A stretch of DNA of 64,000 nucleotides from Roseomonas sp. (GCA_020249145.1 JADCGF010000011.1:139012-203011), one strand, 5' to 3'. Shown: positions 53,190-62,320, counted from the first letter of the stretch. Notes: generated from the sequence alone by a model not told the origin. Numbers and translations: made by a program.

Positions 53190-53573
53190 ATGACCCAATT
53201 CACCTTCGACCATATTCACCTGCGCAGCCCCGATCCAGAGGCGACAGCGGTTTTCTATGAGCGCATGTTCGGCGCCGAGGTGCTGCGTTCCTCACAGCAG
53301 GGCGAACCGCGCGTGGATATCCGGCTTGGCGGGCAGATCATCTTTATTGCGCCGATCAAGGGAGACAATACGGCGCCGCCGCCCAGCATGCCCTATCGCG
53401 GGCTGGAACATATCGGCCTTGCGGTCACTGGGCTTGACCAGGTGGTGGTGGAATTGAAGGCCAAGGGCGCTGAATTCACCATGGAGCCTACCGCGATCCG
53501 CCCCGGTATTCGCATCTGCTTTGTCCGCGGGCCGGAAAATGTCGCGATTGAATTGCTGGAACGCAGCGCCTGA
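53190..53573 (+). CDS. VOC superfamily protein
   Basis: A 127-aa glyoxalase-fold protein. FDHIHLRSPDPEATAVFYERM near 5 has a metal-ligand His, and EHIGLAVTGLDQVVVELKAKG near 72 another. The C-terminal FVRGPENVAIELLER holds the usual Glu ligand. Epimerases and dioxygenases of this size act on CoA thioesters or catechols; the CaiB neighbours favour a CoA-linked role. Its stop overlaps the presumed start of the disrupted flavoprotein. Confidence 0.86.
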   Translation: MTQFTFDHIHLRSPDPEATAVFYERMFGAEVLRSSQQGEPRVDIRLGGQIIFIAPIKGDNTAPPPSMPYRGLEHIGLAVTGLDQVVVELKAKGAEFTMEPTAIRPGIRICFVRGPENVAIELLERSA

Positions 53574-54765
53574 GCGTTCTTGTCATTGGTGCCGGCCCCG
53601 CCGGCTTGATGGCGGCGGAAGCCGCGGCGCAATCCGGTGCCGCGGTGCTGCTGGCCGATCGCATGCCATCGCCCGCGCGCAAGCTGTTGATTGCCGGGCG
53701 CGGCGGGCTGAATCTGACGCATTCCGAAGCGCTACCGACATTCCTGAAGCATTATAGTTCGGCTGAACCGCATCTCGCCCCCCCCTTATCCGCGCCTTCC
53801 CGCCGGAGGCGTTGATTGCCTGGGCTGAGGGCTTGGGCCAACCCTGTTTCATCGGCTCTTCAGGACGAGTGTTTCCGCGCGCCATGAAGGCATCGCCGCT
53901 GCTGCGCGCCTGGATGGCGCGGCTTGGCGCGCTTGGCGTGCGTTTGCTGGCGCGGCACCGCTGGCTTGGCTTTTCCCCTGATGGTGCAGCGCGTTTCGCC
54001 ACACCAGATGGCGAACAACAGATCAAAAAATCGGCCACCATTCTGGCACTTGGTGGTGCTTCCTGGCCGCGGCTTGGGTCGGATGGTACTTGGCCCGCGC
54101 TTTTGCCAGGCATCGCGACGCGCCCTTTCTCGCCATCCAATATGGGCTTTGCCATTCCCTGGTCTGATCATCTGCGCACGCGTTTTGCCGGCACACCGCT
54201 CAAGCGCATCGCGCTGTCCTTTGGCGGCATCATGCAGCGTGGCGAGGCAGTGATTACGGAGGCCGGGATTGAAGGCGGCGCGGTCTACGCCTTGAGTGCC
54301 GCCATCCGCGATGCGCTTGAACACCAATCCAACGTCACGCTGCATCTTGATCTCCGGCCTGATCTCAGCCTTGCCGATCTAACCGCGCGGCTTGCGGGCC
54401 GGCGGGGCAGCCTTTCGCTTACCAATCATTTGCGGCGCAATGCGGGTTTGGCGCCAATTGGGATATCCTTGGTGCAGGAAGCGCTTAAGGCTGGTGCAGA
54501 ACAAGGCGATCTTGCCGGCTTAATCAAGGCTTTGCCGCTGCGCGTGACGGGTTGTTTCCCCATTGCACGCGCCATTTCCTCAGCCGGTGGACTTGCCTGG
54601 ACGGAATTGGACGAAAACCTGATGCTAAGCCGCTTGCCGGGCGTTTTCGCCTGCGGCGAGATGCTGGATTGGGAAGCGCCGACGGGTGGCTATTTGCTGC
54701 AAGCCTGTTTCAGCACTGGGCGCGCCGCTGGCTTGGCGGCGGCGCGGCACGCTGCAAAGGCTTGA
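53570..54765 (+). pseudogene. YhiN/HI0933-type flavoprotein, frame disrupted in a C8 tract
   Basis: Two frames together make one flavoprotein. The first (53570-53815) reads VLVIGAGPAGLMAAEAAAQS, the FAD-binding motif, then LLIAGRGGLNLTH. The second continues from about 53786 as LIRAFPPEALIAWAEGLGQP and runs to 54765 with GSSGRVFPRAMKASPLLRAW, ILALGGASWPRLGSDG and ends ACGEMLDWEAPTGGYLLQAC. The junction is the run of eight C at 53778-53785; nine or six C would restore the frame. No ATG, GTG or TTG precedes the FAD motif: the only plausible start is CTG 53570, overlapping the VOC stop. Sequencing error, slippage or true decay are all possible. Confidence 0.8.
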
Positions 54766-54769
54766 AGCC

Positions 54770-54788
54770 CCAAGCGTCCTGCGCTTGG
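54770..54788 (+). terminator. Hairpin after the flavoprotein
   Basis: CCAAGCG (54770-54776) and CGCTTGG (54782-54788) form a perfect 7-bp stem with a 5-base loop just after the stop at 54765. It is followed by ATATTCGTTGAATTT, so T residues are scattered. A probable weak terminator before the dihydropyrimidinase gene. Confidence 0.5.
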
Positions 54789-54820
54789 ATATTCGTTGAA
54801 TTTAACAATAGGGGATGATC

Positions 54821-56308
54821 ATGGCGGAATTCGATCTGGTGGTACGTGGCGGAGAGGTTGCGACCGGCTTCGGCACCACGCGGTGCGACATCGGTGTAAA
54901 GGATGGGCGTATCGTCGCGCTGGCCGAAAAGCTTGCCGATGGCGCGCGCGTGGTGGATGCCGCCGGTACGCTGGTGCTGCCTGGCGGCGTGGATAGCCAT
55001 TGCCATATCGAAGAACCCTCTCGTGGTGGTTATGCCAGCACTGGTCTAGCTGAACCGCCGATTACGGTGAATGAGGAAAGCTTCGCCACCGCCTCCACCG
55101 CGGCTTTCGCCGGCGGCACAACCTCTGTTGTGTGCTTCATTCCGCAATGGAAGGGCTATGGCGTTTGGGATCGTTACACGGATTACCGCGCCCGCGCCGC
55201 GCGCGGCATGATTGACCATTCCTTCCACCAGATCATCAGCGATCCGACCGATGCGGTGATGGATGATGAAGTGCCGCGGCTTGTGGCGGAAGGTGTGCGC
55301 AGCCTGAAGGTCTTCCTCACCTACGAACCCCTGCATTTGAATGATGCGCAGTATCTGCGTGTTCTCACCAAGGCGCGCACGCTTGGCTGCCTGGTGACGG
55401 TACATTGCGAAAATTATGAGGCGATCAATTGGCGCACGCATGAATTGCTGAAGCATGGCATGACAGCACCGAAATACCACGCCTGGGCGCGCCCGCCGGT
55501 GGTGGAGCGTGAGGCGACGCACCGCGCCATCGCCCTTGCCGAATTGGTGGATCAGCCGCTCCAGATTTTTCATGTCTCCTGCGAAGAAGCCGCGGAGGAA
55601 ATCGCCCGCGCCCAGGCACGTGGTGTGAAGGTGTGGGGCGAAACCTGCCCGCAATATCTCAGCCTGACCGCATCCGACATGGACCGCCCCGGCTTTGAGG
55701 GGGCGAAATTCATGTGCAGTCCCGCCCCCCGCAGCCGCGCGGAACATGAACGCGTGTGGGAAATGATCAGGCGCGGCACATTGGATGTGATTTCATCCGA
55801 TCACTGCGCCTTTTCCTTCGATGGTGATCGCGGCAAGCGCCAGAACGGAACGGACGCCGTATTCCGCGATATCCCGAATGGCATCCCGGGCTTTACCGCG
55901 CGCCTGCCGATCATTTTCAGCGAAGGTGTCTCAAAGGGCCGCATCAGCCTGGATGAATTCGTGCGCCTGACAAGCACCAACCCCGCGCGGCTGATGGGGT
56001 TGGCGCCGCGCAAGGGCGCCATTGCGGTCGGCGCGGATGCGGATTTAGCGCTGTGGGATCCGAAGAAGAAAGTCACCATCACCAATGCGCTGATGCAGCA
56101 CGCGATTGACTATACCCCCTATGAGGGGATGGAGGTTACCGGCTGGCCAGTGATGACCATCCGGCGCGGTGAGGTGGTGATGCGTGATGGCAAGGTACAG
56201 GCGGAACCTGGCACCGGGCGCTTCCTGCCGCGCGGGCCTTACGCCATGATCAAGCCGCGCGGTGTCACGCCTGATGGGTTTGATCCTGCGCCGCCGCCTG
56301 CGGGCTAA
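54821..56308 (+). CDS. Dihydropyrimidinase / D-hydantoinase family protein
   Basis: A 495-aa cyclic amidohydrolase with a binuclear metal centre. VLPGGVDSHCHIEEP near residue 50 supplies two His ligands. The lysine that becomes carboxylated is in VRSLKVFLTYEP near 160, and VHCENYEAI near 190, FHVSCEEAAEEIA near 245 and ISSDHCAFSFDG near 325 complete the site. ATG 54821 is six bases after AGGGG; ATG 54815 is an alternative. It probably hydrolyses dihydropyrimidines or hydantoins. The Bug receptor and CoA-transferases upstream are on the same strand, but a hairpin separates them. Confidence 0.92.
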   Translation: MAEFDLVVRGGEVATGFGTTRCDIGVKDGRIVALAEKLADGARVVDAAGTLVLPGGVDSHCHIEEPSRGGYASTGLAEPPITVNEESFATASTAAFAGGTTSVVCFIPQWKGYGVWDRYTDYRARAARGMIDHSFHQIISDPTDAVMDDEVPRLVAEGVRSLKVFLTYEPLHLNDAQYLRVLTKARTLGCLVTVHCENYEAINWRTHELLKHGMTAPKYHAWARPPVVEREATHRAIALAELVDQPLQIFHVSCEEAAEEIARAQARGVKVWGETCPQYLSLTASDMDRPGFEGAKFMCSPAPRSRAEHERVWEMIRRGTLDVISSDHCAFSFDGDRGKRQNGTDAVFRDIPNGIPGFTARLPIIFSEGVSKGRISLDEFVRLTSTNPARLMGLAPRKGAIAVGADADLALWDPKKKVTITNALMQHAIDYTPYEGMEVTGWPVMTIRRGEVVMRDGKVQAEPGTGRFLPRGPYAMIKPRGVTPDGFDPAPPPAG

Positions 56309-56316
56309 CGCCTGAA

Positions 56317-56356
56317 GCATTTTCAAGCCGCGTGGCTGCACCCGGCTTGAAAATGC
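56317..56356. repeat. Dispersed palindromic repeat, copy 3 / bidirectional terminator
   Basis: A perfect 14-bp inverted repeat, GCATTTTCAAGCCG and CGGCTTGAAAATGC, with a 12-base loop, lies between the convergent dihydropyrimidinase and cupin genes. Its left arm matches the start of copies 1 and 2 (GCATTTTCAAGCC), but the centre differs. With T-rich arms on either strand it can serve as a terminator in both directions. Confidence 0.85.
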
Positions 56357-56357
56357 A

Positions 56358-56699
56358 TCAATCCACAATGAACAGCTTGGCCCCGATGGCGGTGCGCGAC
56401 ATATGCGGCTCTGCCCCATCCGCCACTTGATAAGACATGCCGGGCTTCAGCAGGAATACGCGTCCATCCGCGAGCGTGGTTTCCAATTCGCCTTCCAGCA
56501 CCAGCAGCACATGGCCCTTCTGGCACCAATGATCGGCGACATAGCCGGGCGTATATTCCACCATGCGCACGCGGATCGGGTTTTCCGCCGGCCCGATATG
56601 GCGCGTGCGCCAAAGTGCTTCACCTGTCACGCCTGCATGGCGTGTTGGTTCCACCTGCAACCAATCCGTGGTGTCGAAAGGAATGGCCGACATCTGCAT
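56358..56699 (-). CDS. DHCW-motif cupin protein
   Basis: A 113-aa single-domain cupin. The DHCW-type motif appears as GYVADHWCQKGHVLLVLEGE near residue 53, with His and Glu metal ligands, and the second cupin motif as YQVADGAEPHMS near 89. ATG 56699 is used. It is convergent with the dihydropyrimidinase and lies 13 bases after yqgE, so it is likely co-transcribed with that gene. Function is unknown. Confidence 0.85.
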   Translation of the reverse strand: MQMSAIPFDTTDWLQVEPTRHAGVTGEALWRTRHIGPAENPIRVRMVEYTPGYVADHWCQKGHVLLVLEGELETTLADGRVFLLKPGMSYQVADGAEPHMSRTAIGAKLFIVD

Positions 56700-56712
56700 G
56701 GCTCAATAACCC

Positions 56713-57300
56713 TCACGCATGCCCGGCAGCGGAAGACAGCCAGGCCGGATGCACCTTGAGCTTCGCAAGCGCCGCCTGCCAAGCCGTACCCGCATCCTGA
56801 TGAAATAGCAGCACCTCATCTGCCGGCACACTCAGCCAGGCGTTACGCTGAATTTCCTCTTCCAATTGCCCCGGCGCCCAGCCGGCATAGCCAAGCGCCA
56901 GCAAGCCCTGGCGCGGCCCACCACCGCCGGCAATCGCGCTCAAGATATCCACGCTGGCCGTAAGCGCGAGGCCCGCGCTGAATCCAAGGCTGCCTTCCGC
57001 GGACCAATCATCCGTATGCAGCACAAAACCGCGCCCGGCTTCCACCGGCCCGCCGGATACCATTCGGATTTGACGCTGGGACGGTACGGGCTTCAGCCCA
57101 AGCTGCTTCAGCAATTTGTCAAAGCCCAAGCCTTCGATCGGGCGGTTCACCATCAGCCCCATCGCACCCTCGGCGGAATGGTTGCACAGGCACACCACGC
57201 TTTGCGCAAAGCGCGGGTCTTCCATGCCCGGCATCGCAATCAGCAAATGCCCGGTCAGATAATCGCCACCCTTGGCGGCAGTTTTTCCCTTTCTGGCCAT
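56713..57300 (-). CDS. YqgE/AlgH family protein
   Basis: A 195-aa member of the YqgE family (UPF0301), whose biochemical role is not settled. [20 protein letters not shown] starts the domain near residue 13, followed by [20 protein letters not shown] near 45 and [21 protein letters not shown] near 78. ATG 57300 gives a short basic leader ([11 protein letters not shown]). An ATG at 57375 has GGGAG at good spacing and would add 25 residues, so the start is uncertain. It diverges from hisF. Confidence 0.88.
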   Translation of the reverse strand: MARKGKTAAKGGDYLTGHLLIAMPGMEDPRFAQSVVCLCNHSAEGAMGLMVNRPIEGLGFDKLLKQLGLKPVPSQRQIRMVSGGPVEAGRGFVLHTDDWSAEGSLGFSAGLALTASVDILSAIAGGGGPRQGLLALGYAGWAPGQLEEEIQRNAWLSVPADEVLLFHQDAGTAWQAALAKLKVHPAWLSSAAGHA

Positions 57301-57444
57301 GGGGGAAATGTGGCGCTCCGCGCGCGCCCCTGCAAGCCTTGCTTTTCGGGGCTTGACCAGGGGATCATTCCGGCGCATCGCGACTCCCGGCTCAGCGCCA
57401 GGCTTGGCCATAGCCCCCGCAACCCTGAGTTTAGATGAGGTCCC

Positions 57445-58227
57445 TTGCTCGCCCTTCGTGTCATTCCCTGCCTGGATGTTAAGGATGGTCGCGTCGTCAA
57501 GGGCGTGAACTTCGTGGCGTTGCGCGATGCCGGAGACCCGGTGGAACAGGCGCGCAACTATGACCGCGAAGGTGCGGATGAGATCACCTTCCTTGACATC
57601 GCCGCTTCATCCGAAAACCGCGATACCATTCTGGATGTTGTCTCCCGCACGGCGGCTGAGGTTTTCATCCCGCTGACCGTCGGTGGCGGCGTGCGCAGCG
57701 TGGAAGATGCGCGCCGGCTTTTGCTGGCCGGCGCGGATAAGGTTTCCATCAATTCCGCCGCCGTCGCGGACCCTGATCTGGTGCGCCGCGCGGCTGAGGC
57801 TTTCGGCAGCCAGGCCATCGTTGTCGCGATTGATGCGCGTCGGCGCGATGTTGGTGGCGGTTGGGAGGTTTTCACCCATGGCGGGCGGCGCAGCACCGGC
57901 ATTGATGCCATCGCCTGGGCCAAGCAGGTTGAAGCCCTCGGCGCGGGTGAAATCCTGCTCACCTCCATGGATCGTGATGGCACCAAGCAGGGCTTTGACC
58001 TTGAATTGACCGCGGCGGTGCGCGCCGCCACGCGCTTGCCGATTGTGGCCTCCGGCGGTGTGGGTGAGTTGCGCCATTTCGTTGATGGCGCGCGCGCCGG
58101 TGCTACGGGCCTGCTCGCCGCCAGTGTTTTTCATTATGGGGTCTTCCGGATTGCTGAAGCCAAGGCCGCGCTCGCGGCTGCGGGCCTTCCCATCCGCCCC
58201 GTCCCGCATCGGCAGGAGGCCGCCTAA
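57445..58227 (+). CDS. hisF: Imidazole glycerol phosphate synthase, cyclase subunit
   Basis: Uses ammonia from HisH to convert PRFAR to imidazole glycerol phosphate and AICAR. The 260-aa TIM barrel has both catalytic aspartates: D11 in [12 protein letters not shown] and D130 in [26 protein letters not shown] near 74 and [10 protein letters not shown] are the phosphate-binding loops. TTG 57445 follows GAGG and puts D11 in its standard position. hisE begins at the next base after the stop. The other his genes are outside the window. Confidence 0.95.
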   Translation: MLALRVIPCLDVKDGRVVKGVNFVALRDAGDPVEQARNYDREGADEITFLDIAASSENRDTILDVVSRTAAEVFIPLTVGGGVRSVEDARRLLLAGADKVSINSAAVADPDLVRRAAEAFGSQAIVVAIDARRRDVGGGWEVFTHGGRRSTGIDAIAWAKQVEALGAGEILLTSMDRDGTKQGFDLELTAAVRAATRLPIVASGGVGELRHFVDGARAGATGLLAASVFHYGVFRIAEAKAALAAAGLPIRPVPHRQEAA

Positions 58228-58815
58228 ATGGCTAAAGTCACAAAGCCCGCCAAGGCAAAAGCGGCGGATAGGATCAAGCCCGTTGGCAAGGCCAAGAAAA
58301 CGCCTGGCGCCAAGCTGAAAGTCGCAAAGGCCGCGAAGAAAAAGGTGGCGCTGCCGATGCCCGGCGGGCCTAAGGTGAAAACTGCGAAACCGCCCAAACG
58401 CATCCGCAAGATGGAAGCGCGGGTGCTGCGGCCGCTCATTGTTGCGCCCACAGGCGCCAATGCCATGGTCCTGGATCAGCTTTGGCAAACGGTGGAACAG
58501 CGGCGCCTTGCGGGCGATGTGGCTTCGTCCCATTCCGCGCGGTTGATGGCGCGCGGCACCGCCAAGGTCGCGCAGAAATTCGGCGAAGAAGCGGTGGAAT
58601 GCGTCATTGAAGCCACCATTGGCAATCGCGACGCGACAGTGCTGGAATCAGCCGATGTGCTTTATCACCTCATGGTGATCTGGGTGGATGCCGGCATCAG
58701 GCCCGAGGAAGTCTGGGCCGAATTGGCGCGGCGCCAGGGCATTAGTGGTATTGTCGAGAAGGCGAGCCGAACCCGGGGCATTATCCGCGCAGCGGGCACC
58801 ACCAAGCTGGCTTGA
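58228..58815 (+). CDS. hisE: Phosphoribosyl-ATP diphosphatase with Lys-rich N-terminal extension
   Basis: Hydrolyses phosphoribosyl-ATP to phosphoribosyl-AMP. The HisE domain fills about residues 78-185: [34 protein letters not shown] (metal-binding Glu residues) and [17 protein letters not shown]. HisE alone is usually about 100-110 aa; here a leader of about 65 residues rich in Lys, Ala and Pro ([16 protein letters not shown], then [17 protein letters not shown]) precedes it. That leader resembles histone-H1-like tails and is probably disordered. ATG 58228 is immediately after hisF; no later ATG except at residue 62 (MEARVLRP) offers a short form. Confidence 0.92.
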   Translation: MAKVTKPAKAKAADRIKPVGKAKKTPGAKLKVAKAAKKKVALPMPGGPKVKTAKPPKRIRKMEARVLRPLIVAPTGANAMVLDQLWQTVEQRRLAGDVASSHSARLMARGTAKVAQKFGEEAVECVIEATIGNRDATVLESADVLYHLMVIWVDAGIRPEEVWAELARRQGISGIVEKASRTRGIIRAAGTTKLA

Positions 58816-58824
58816 TGTAGTTTC

Positions 58825-58848
58825 GCTTCGCGGGATTATCCGCGAAGC
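58825..58848. terminator. Bidirectional hairpin between hisE and bcp
   Basis: GCTTCGCGG (58825-58833) and CCGCGAAGC (58840-58848) form a perfect 9-bp stem with a 6-base loop in the 39-base space between the convergent hisE and bcp stops. TTTCG and short T-runs flank it. It can end both transcripts. Confidence 0.65.
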
Positions 58849-58854
58849 CGCATA

Positions 58855-59325
58855 TCACCCAAGGGTCTTGGCTGCGGCCAGCACCTCGGCGGCATGGGCT
58901 TCGGGCTTCACCTTGCGCCAGATTTTCACGATCTTGCCATCGGCACCAACCAGAAAGCTCGACCGCTCCATCCCCATGTATTTCTTGCCATACATGGATT
59001 TTTCCACCCAAACGCCATAGGCCTCGGCGGTCTTGTGTTCGGGGTCGGAGGCCAAGGGAAATTCCAGCCCGTATTTCTTGGCAAATTTTTCAATCGGCGG
59101 CATGGCATCGGGCGATACGCCAATCACGGTGAGGCCAAGCTTGCCAAGTTGGGGCAGCGCTTCCTGCACGCCGCAAGCCTGCTTGGTGCAGCCCGGCGTA
59201 TCCGCCTTGGGGTAGAAATAGAGCAAATAAGGCTTGCCCTTAAGGCCGGCAGTGGACACTTCCTGCCCACCGCTTGCTGCCATTTTGAAGGCGGGTGCCT
59301 TTTTGCCTTCGGCCAATTCGCTCAT
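58855..59325 (-). CDS. bcp: Thioredoxin-dependent thiol peroxidase (Bcp/PrxQ)
   Basis: Reduces hydroperoxides with thioredoxin. The 156-aa peroxiredoxin has the active-site segment YFYPKADTPGCTKQACG near residue 36, in which the peroxidatic Cys (TPGC) and, five residues later, the resolving Cys (QAC) give the PrxQ pattern. ATG 59325 overlaps the glnE stop (ATGA), so the peroxidase is expressed from the glnE transcript. Confidence 0.95.
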   Translation of the reverse strand: MSELAEGKKAPAFKMAASGGQEVSTAGLKGKPYLLYFYPKADTPGCTKQACGVQEALPQLGKLGLTVIGVSPDAMPPIEKFAKKYGLEFPLASDPEHKTAEAYGVWVEKSMYGKKYMGMERSSFLVGADGKIVKIWRKVKPEAHAAEVLAAAKTLG

Positions 59326-62303
59326 GACTGTTTCCCCTGATCCAGCCGGCCAAGCCGGGCTTCGAAAACCTTGCGCACCAAGGCTGCGCTTTCATCCATC
59401 TGAGCGCGCAGGCCCGGAAGGTCAACGGGCGGCGTTGCGCAAAGCGGGCCCGCCACGCGCAGCACAGTGGAAGCGGCGGGTTCGGGCAGCGCATCCTCGC
59501 GCCATGGGCCAAGGCTGAGGCGCAGAATGCCGCTGATGCCGCGCCATAGCCGTTCGGCGGCGATCAGCGCCTCGGCTTCCGTCGCATCCAGCGCGCAGAT
59601 TTTGGCCAGATTGGCGATGGCGATGTGTGTCGTGGTGGCCAGCACTTCCGGGTGGCGCGGGGCGTGGTGCAATTGCAGCGCCTGGGCGATGAATTCCACC
59701 TCCACCAGCCCACCGGGGCTGAGCTTCACATCCCATGGCCCATCGCCCGGCAATTCGCGCAACATGCGCGCGCGCATCGCCAACGCATCGGCAATCGCCG
59801 TCTTGGCCTTTTCGGGGTTGGAAAGTGCCGCGCGAATGGCCGCAGCAATGCGCCGCGCCAGCGCCGGCGGCCCCGCGACTACCCGCGCGCGGGTCAGTGC
59901 CATGCGCTCCCAACTCCAGGCATCTTCCGCCTGATAGCGCTGGAATGCGCCAAGCGAGACCGCTACCGGCCCCTTCGAACCTGAAGGGCGGAGCCGCATA
60001 TCCACTTCGTATAGCTTGCCCTCGGCGCCAGGCGCTGTAATGGCGCCAACCATTTGATGCGCAAGGCGCGTGAAATACTGACTTGTCGGCAAGGGGCGGA
60101 TTGGCGGCGCGCCACGCTTGGCCTTGGCTTCGCTGGCCTCCGCTTCGGCGGCGTGATCATAAACCAGGATCAGATCAAGGTCTGATCCGGGCAGCATTTC
60201 CCGCCCACCAAGCTTGCCCAAAGCGACAACGGCAAGCTGCCCGCCCTTCACCACGCCATGCCGCGCCGCAAATTCAGCCGTCACATGCGGCAGCAGCGCC
60301 GCAATCGCAGCATCTGCCAGCGCGCTGCGTGCCTCGCCCGCCGCATCGGGGTCTATGGCGCCTTCAAGCGTTGCCGCATCAATGTCGAATTTGCCTTCTT
60401 GGACCAGGCGGCGGGAAGCTTCCATCGCTTCTTCGAAATAGCGCGCTTCCTTCACCAAAGCCGGCAAGGCAGAGGCAGCGCTGCCAATGCCGCCGCCCGC
60501 GCCCACCAGCAGCCCTTCAAGCGCTGCCGTGTGATGCGCCAAATGATCCGCCAATTGCGGCGCCGCCCCCAGAATGCCGGCCAGGCGTTCCAGCATGGGC
60601 GGGTTGCGATGCAATAGGCTCAAGACCTGCACGCCGGTGGTCAGGCGGCCAAACAGCGCATCAAGGCGCATCAACGCCGCATCCGGATCGCGCTGCTTGG
60701 CGAAGGCAGCCAGCAAGCTTGGCATCAGCGCGGTGAGCAATTCGCGCGCGCGTTCACTGCGAATGGCGCGCGCATGGCCGTGATGCCAGCCACGCACGCT
60801 GGCGGCGATGCTGCCGGGATTGGCGTAGCCCATGGCGCGGAGCGTTGCGATGGTCGCGGGGTCATCCTCCACGCCGGTAAAAACCAGATCGCCCTGCACC
60901 GCATCGGCGGCGAGTGTTGGTTCGGCTTCAAACATCCGCCCGTAATGCTGTTCCACGCGGCGCAGATGAAATGCGAAATCCTCTGCAAAACTGGCGCTAT
61001 CGGCGTAGCCCAGGAAGGAAGCGATGCGCGCTATGCCTTCGGCATCTTCCGGCAGGCGATGCGTCTGCCGATCGGCCACCATTTGCAGCCGATGTTCCAG
61101 CCGCCGCAGAAAGCCGTAAGCATCCGCCAGGTCGGCAGCGGCGCGGCGTTCAATCTTACCCGCGCCAGCAAGGGCGGAAAGCGCGCCAAGCGTGGTGGGG
61201 TCTCGCAGCGCCGGGTCACGCCCGCCCCAGATCAATTGCAGCACCTGCGCGGTGAATTCGATTTCGCGAATGCCGCCGCGGCCAAGCTTCACATCATGCC
61301 CGGCCAATTGCACCGTATCATGCGCGCCCTTCGCCCCCTTATGGGCGTGGATTTGCCGCTTGATGGAATGAATATCCGCAACCGCCGCGAAATCCAGATA
61401 GCGCCGCCAGACAAAGGGGCGAATTTCGCGCAGGAAGGCATCCCCCGCCGCGCGATCCGCCGCGACAGGCCGCGCCTTGATCATGGCGGCGCGTTCCCAA
61501 TTCTGGCCCATGCTTTCGTAATAGGCGATGGCGGCGGGGATCGAGACCGCCAAAGGTGTCGCGGCCGGATCAGGCCGCAGGCGCAAATCCGTGCGAAACA
61601 CATAGCCATCGGCGGTGCGTTCTTCCATCAGCCGCACCAAATCGCGCGCGATACGCACATAAATCGCCTGAGCGCGATCCGGGTCCTGCGCCGCTGCCGG
61701 ATCATAAAGCACCATCAGATCCACATCGGATGAGTAATTCAGTTCCCGCGCGCCAAGCTTGCCCATGCCAAGAATGACCAAGCCGGATTGGCGGCCGATG
61801 GATTTCGCATCTGTCTTGCCACCACCGGTATGGCGCAAATCACCCCGCGCCGCGGCATCGCGCAGCAAATGGGCGCAGGCGGTATCAATACTGAGTTCCG
61901 CCAATTCGGACAGCGCGCCGGTCACGCGGTCCAACCCCCAAAGCCCGAGAATATCGGCGAGTGCAGCCACCAGCGCCCCCTGGCGCTTGGCCTGCCGCAG
62001 TAGGCTCGCCAAGGCGGGCCGGGGTGTTGCGGGGTCAAGCCGCGTCAGCGGGTCCATGGCGCGGGCGAAAGCGTCATCTGGGCCACGTTCGGCCATGAAA
62101 AGCAGGGTGGCTCCCTCCCGCACCGCTAAATCGCCTAGATAGGGGCTATGACCACCCAGCGCTTCCAGTATCGCTGCCCCTTCCGCGCTTTCGGCAAAGC
62201 GACTTTCCGCTTCCCCCTTTTCGGCGAAATGCGCCTGGGTGAGGGCGGCGGCGGTCTTGTCGAATCCGCGTGGCAGGGCAAAAGCTGCTGGAGCAAGGGT
62301 CAT
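59322..62303 (-). CDS. glnE: Bifunctional glutamine synthetase adenylyltransferase/deadenylase
   Basis: Adenylylates glutamine synthetase under nitrogen excess and removes the AMP under limitation. The 993 aa carry two nucleotidyltransferase domains: the deadenylase one with LGMGKLGARELNYSSDVDL near 178-198 and the adenylylase one with ALGKLGGREMLPGSDLDLIL near 690. Each is followed by the family helical region, for example KLGRGGIREIEFTAQVLQL and LSPGGLVEVEFIAQALQL. Works downstream of GlnD and PII. ATG 62303 lies only 17 bases from the divergent AsmA-like start. Confidence 0.96.
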   Translation of the reverse strand: MTLAPAAFALPRGFDKTAAALTQAHFAEKGEAESRFAESAEGAAILEALGGHSPYLGDLAVREGATLLFMAERGPDDAFARAMDPLTRLDPATPRPALASLLRQAKRQGALVAALADILGLWGLDRVTGALSELAELSIDTACAHLLRDAAARGDLRHTGGGKTDAKSIGRQSGLVILGMGKLGARELNYSSDVDLMVLYDPAAAQDPDRAQAIYVRIARDLVRLMEERTADGYVFRTDLRLRPDPAATPLAVSIPAAIAYYESMGQNWERAAMIKARPVAADRAAGDAFLREIRPFVWRRYLDFAAVADIHSIKRQIHAHKGAKGAHDTVQLAGHDVKLGRGGIREIEFTAQVLQLIWGGRDPALRDPTTLGALSALAGAGKIERRAAADLADAYGFLRRLEHRLQMVADRQTHRLPEDAEGIARIASFLGYADSASFAEDFAFHLRRVEQHYGRMFEAEPTLAADAVQGDLVFTGVEDDPATIATLRAMGYANPGSIAASVRGWHHGHARAIRSERARELLTALMPSLLAAFAKQRDPDAALMRLDALFGRLTTGVQVLSLLHRNPPMLERLAGILGAAPQLADHLAHHTAALEGLLVGAGGGIGSAASALPALVKEARYFEEAMEASRRLVQEGKFDIDAATLEGAIDPDAAGEARSALADAAIAALLPHVTAEFAARHGVVKGGQLAVVALGKLGGREMLPGSDLDLILVYDHAAEAEASEAKAKRGAPPIRPLPTSQYFTRLAHQMVGAITAPGAEGKLYEVDMRLRPSGSKGPVAVSLGAFQRYQAEDAWSWERMALTRARVVAGPPALARRIAAAIRAALSNPEKAKTAIADALAMRARMLRELPGDGPWDVKLSPGGLVEVEFIAQALQLHHAPRHPEVLATTTHIAIANLAKICALDATEAEALIAAERLWRGISGILRLSLGPWREDALPEPAASTVLRVAGPLCATPPVDLPGLRAQMDESAALVRKVFEARLGRLDQGKQS

Positions 62304-62320
62304 TGGAGTCTAGGGAAAGA

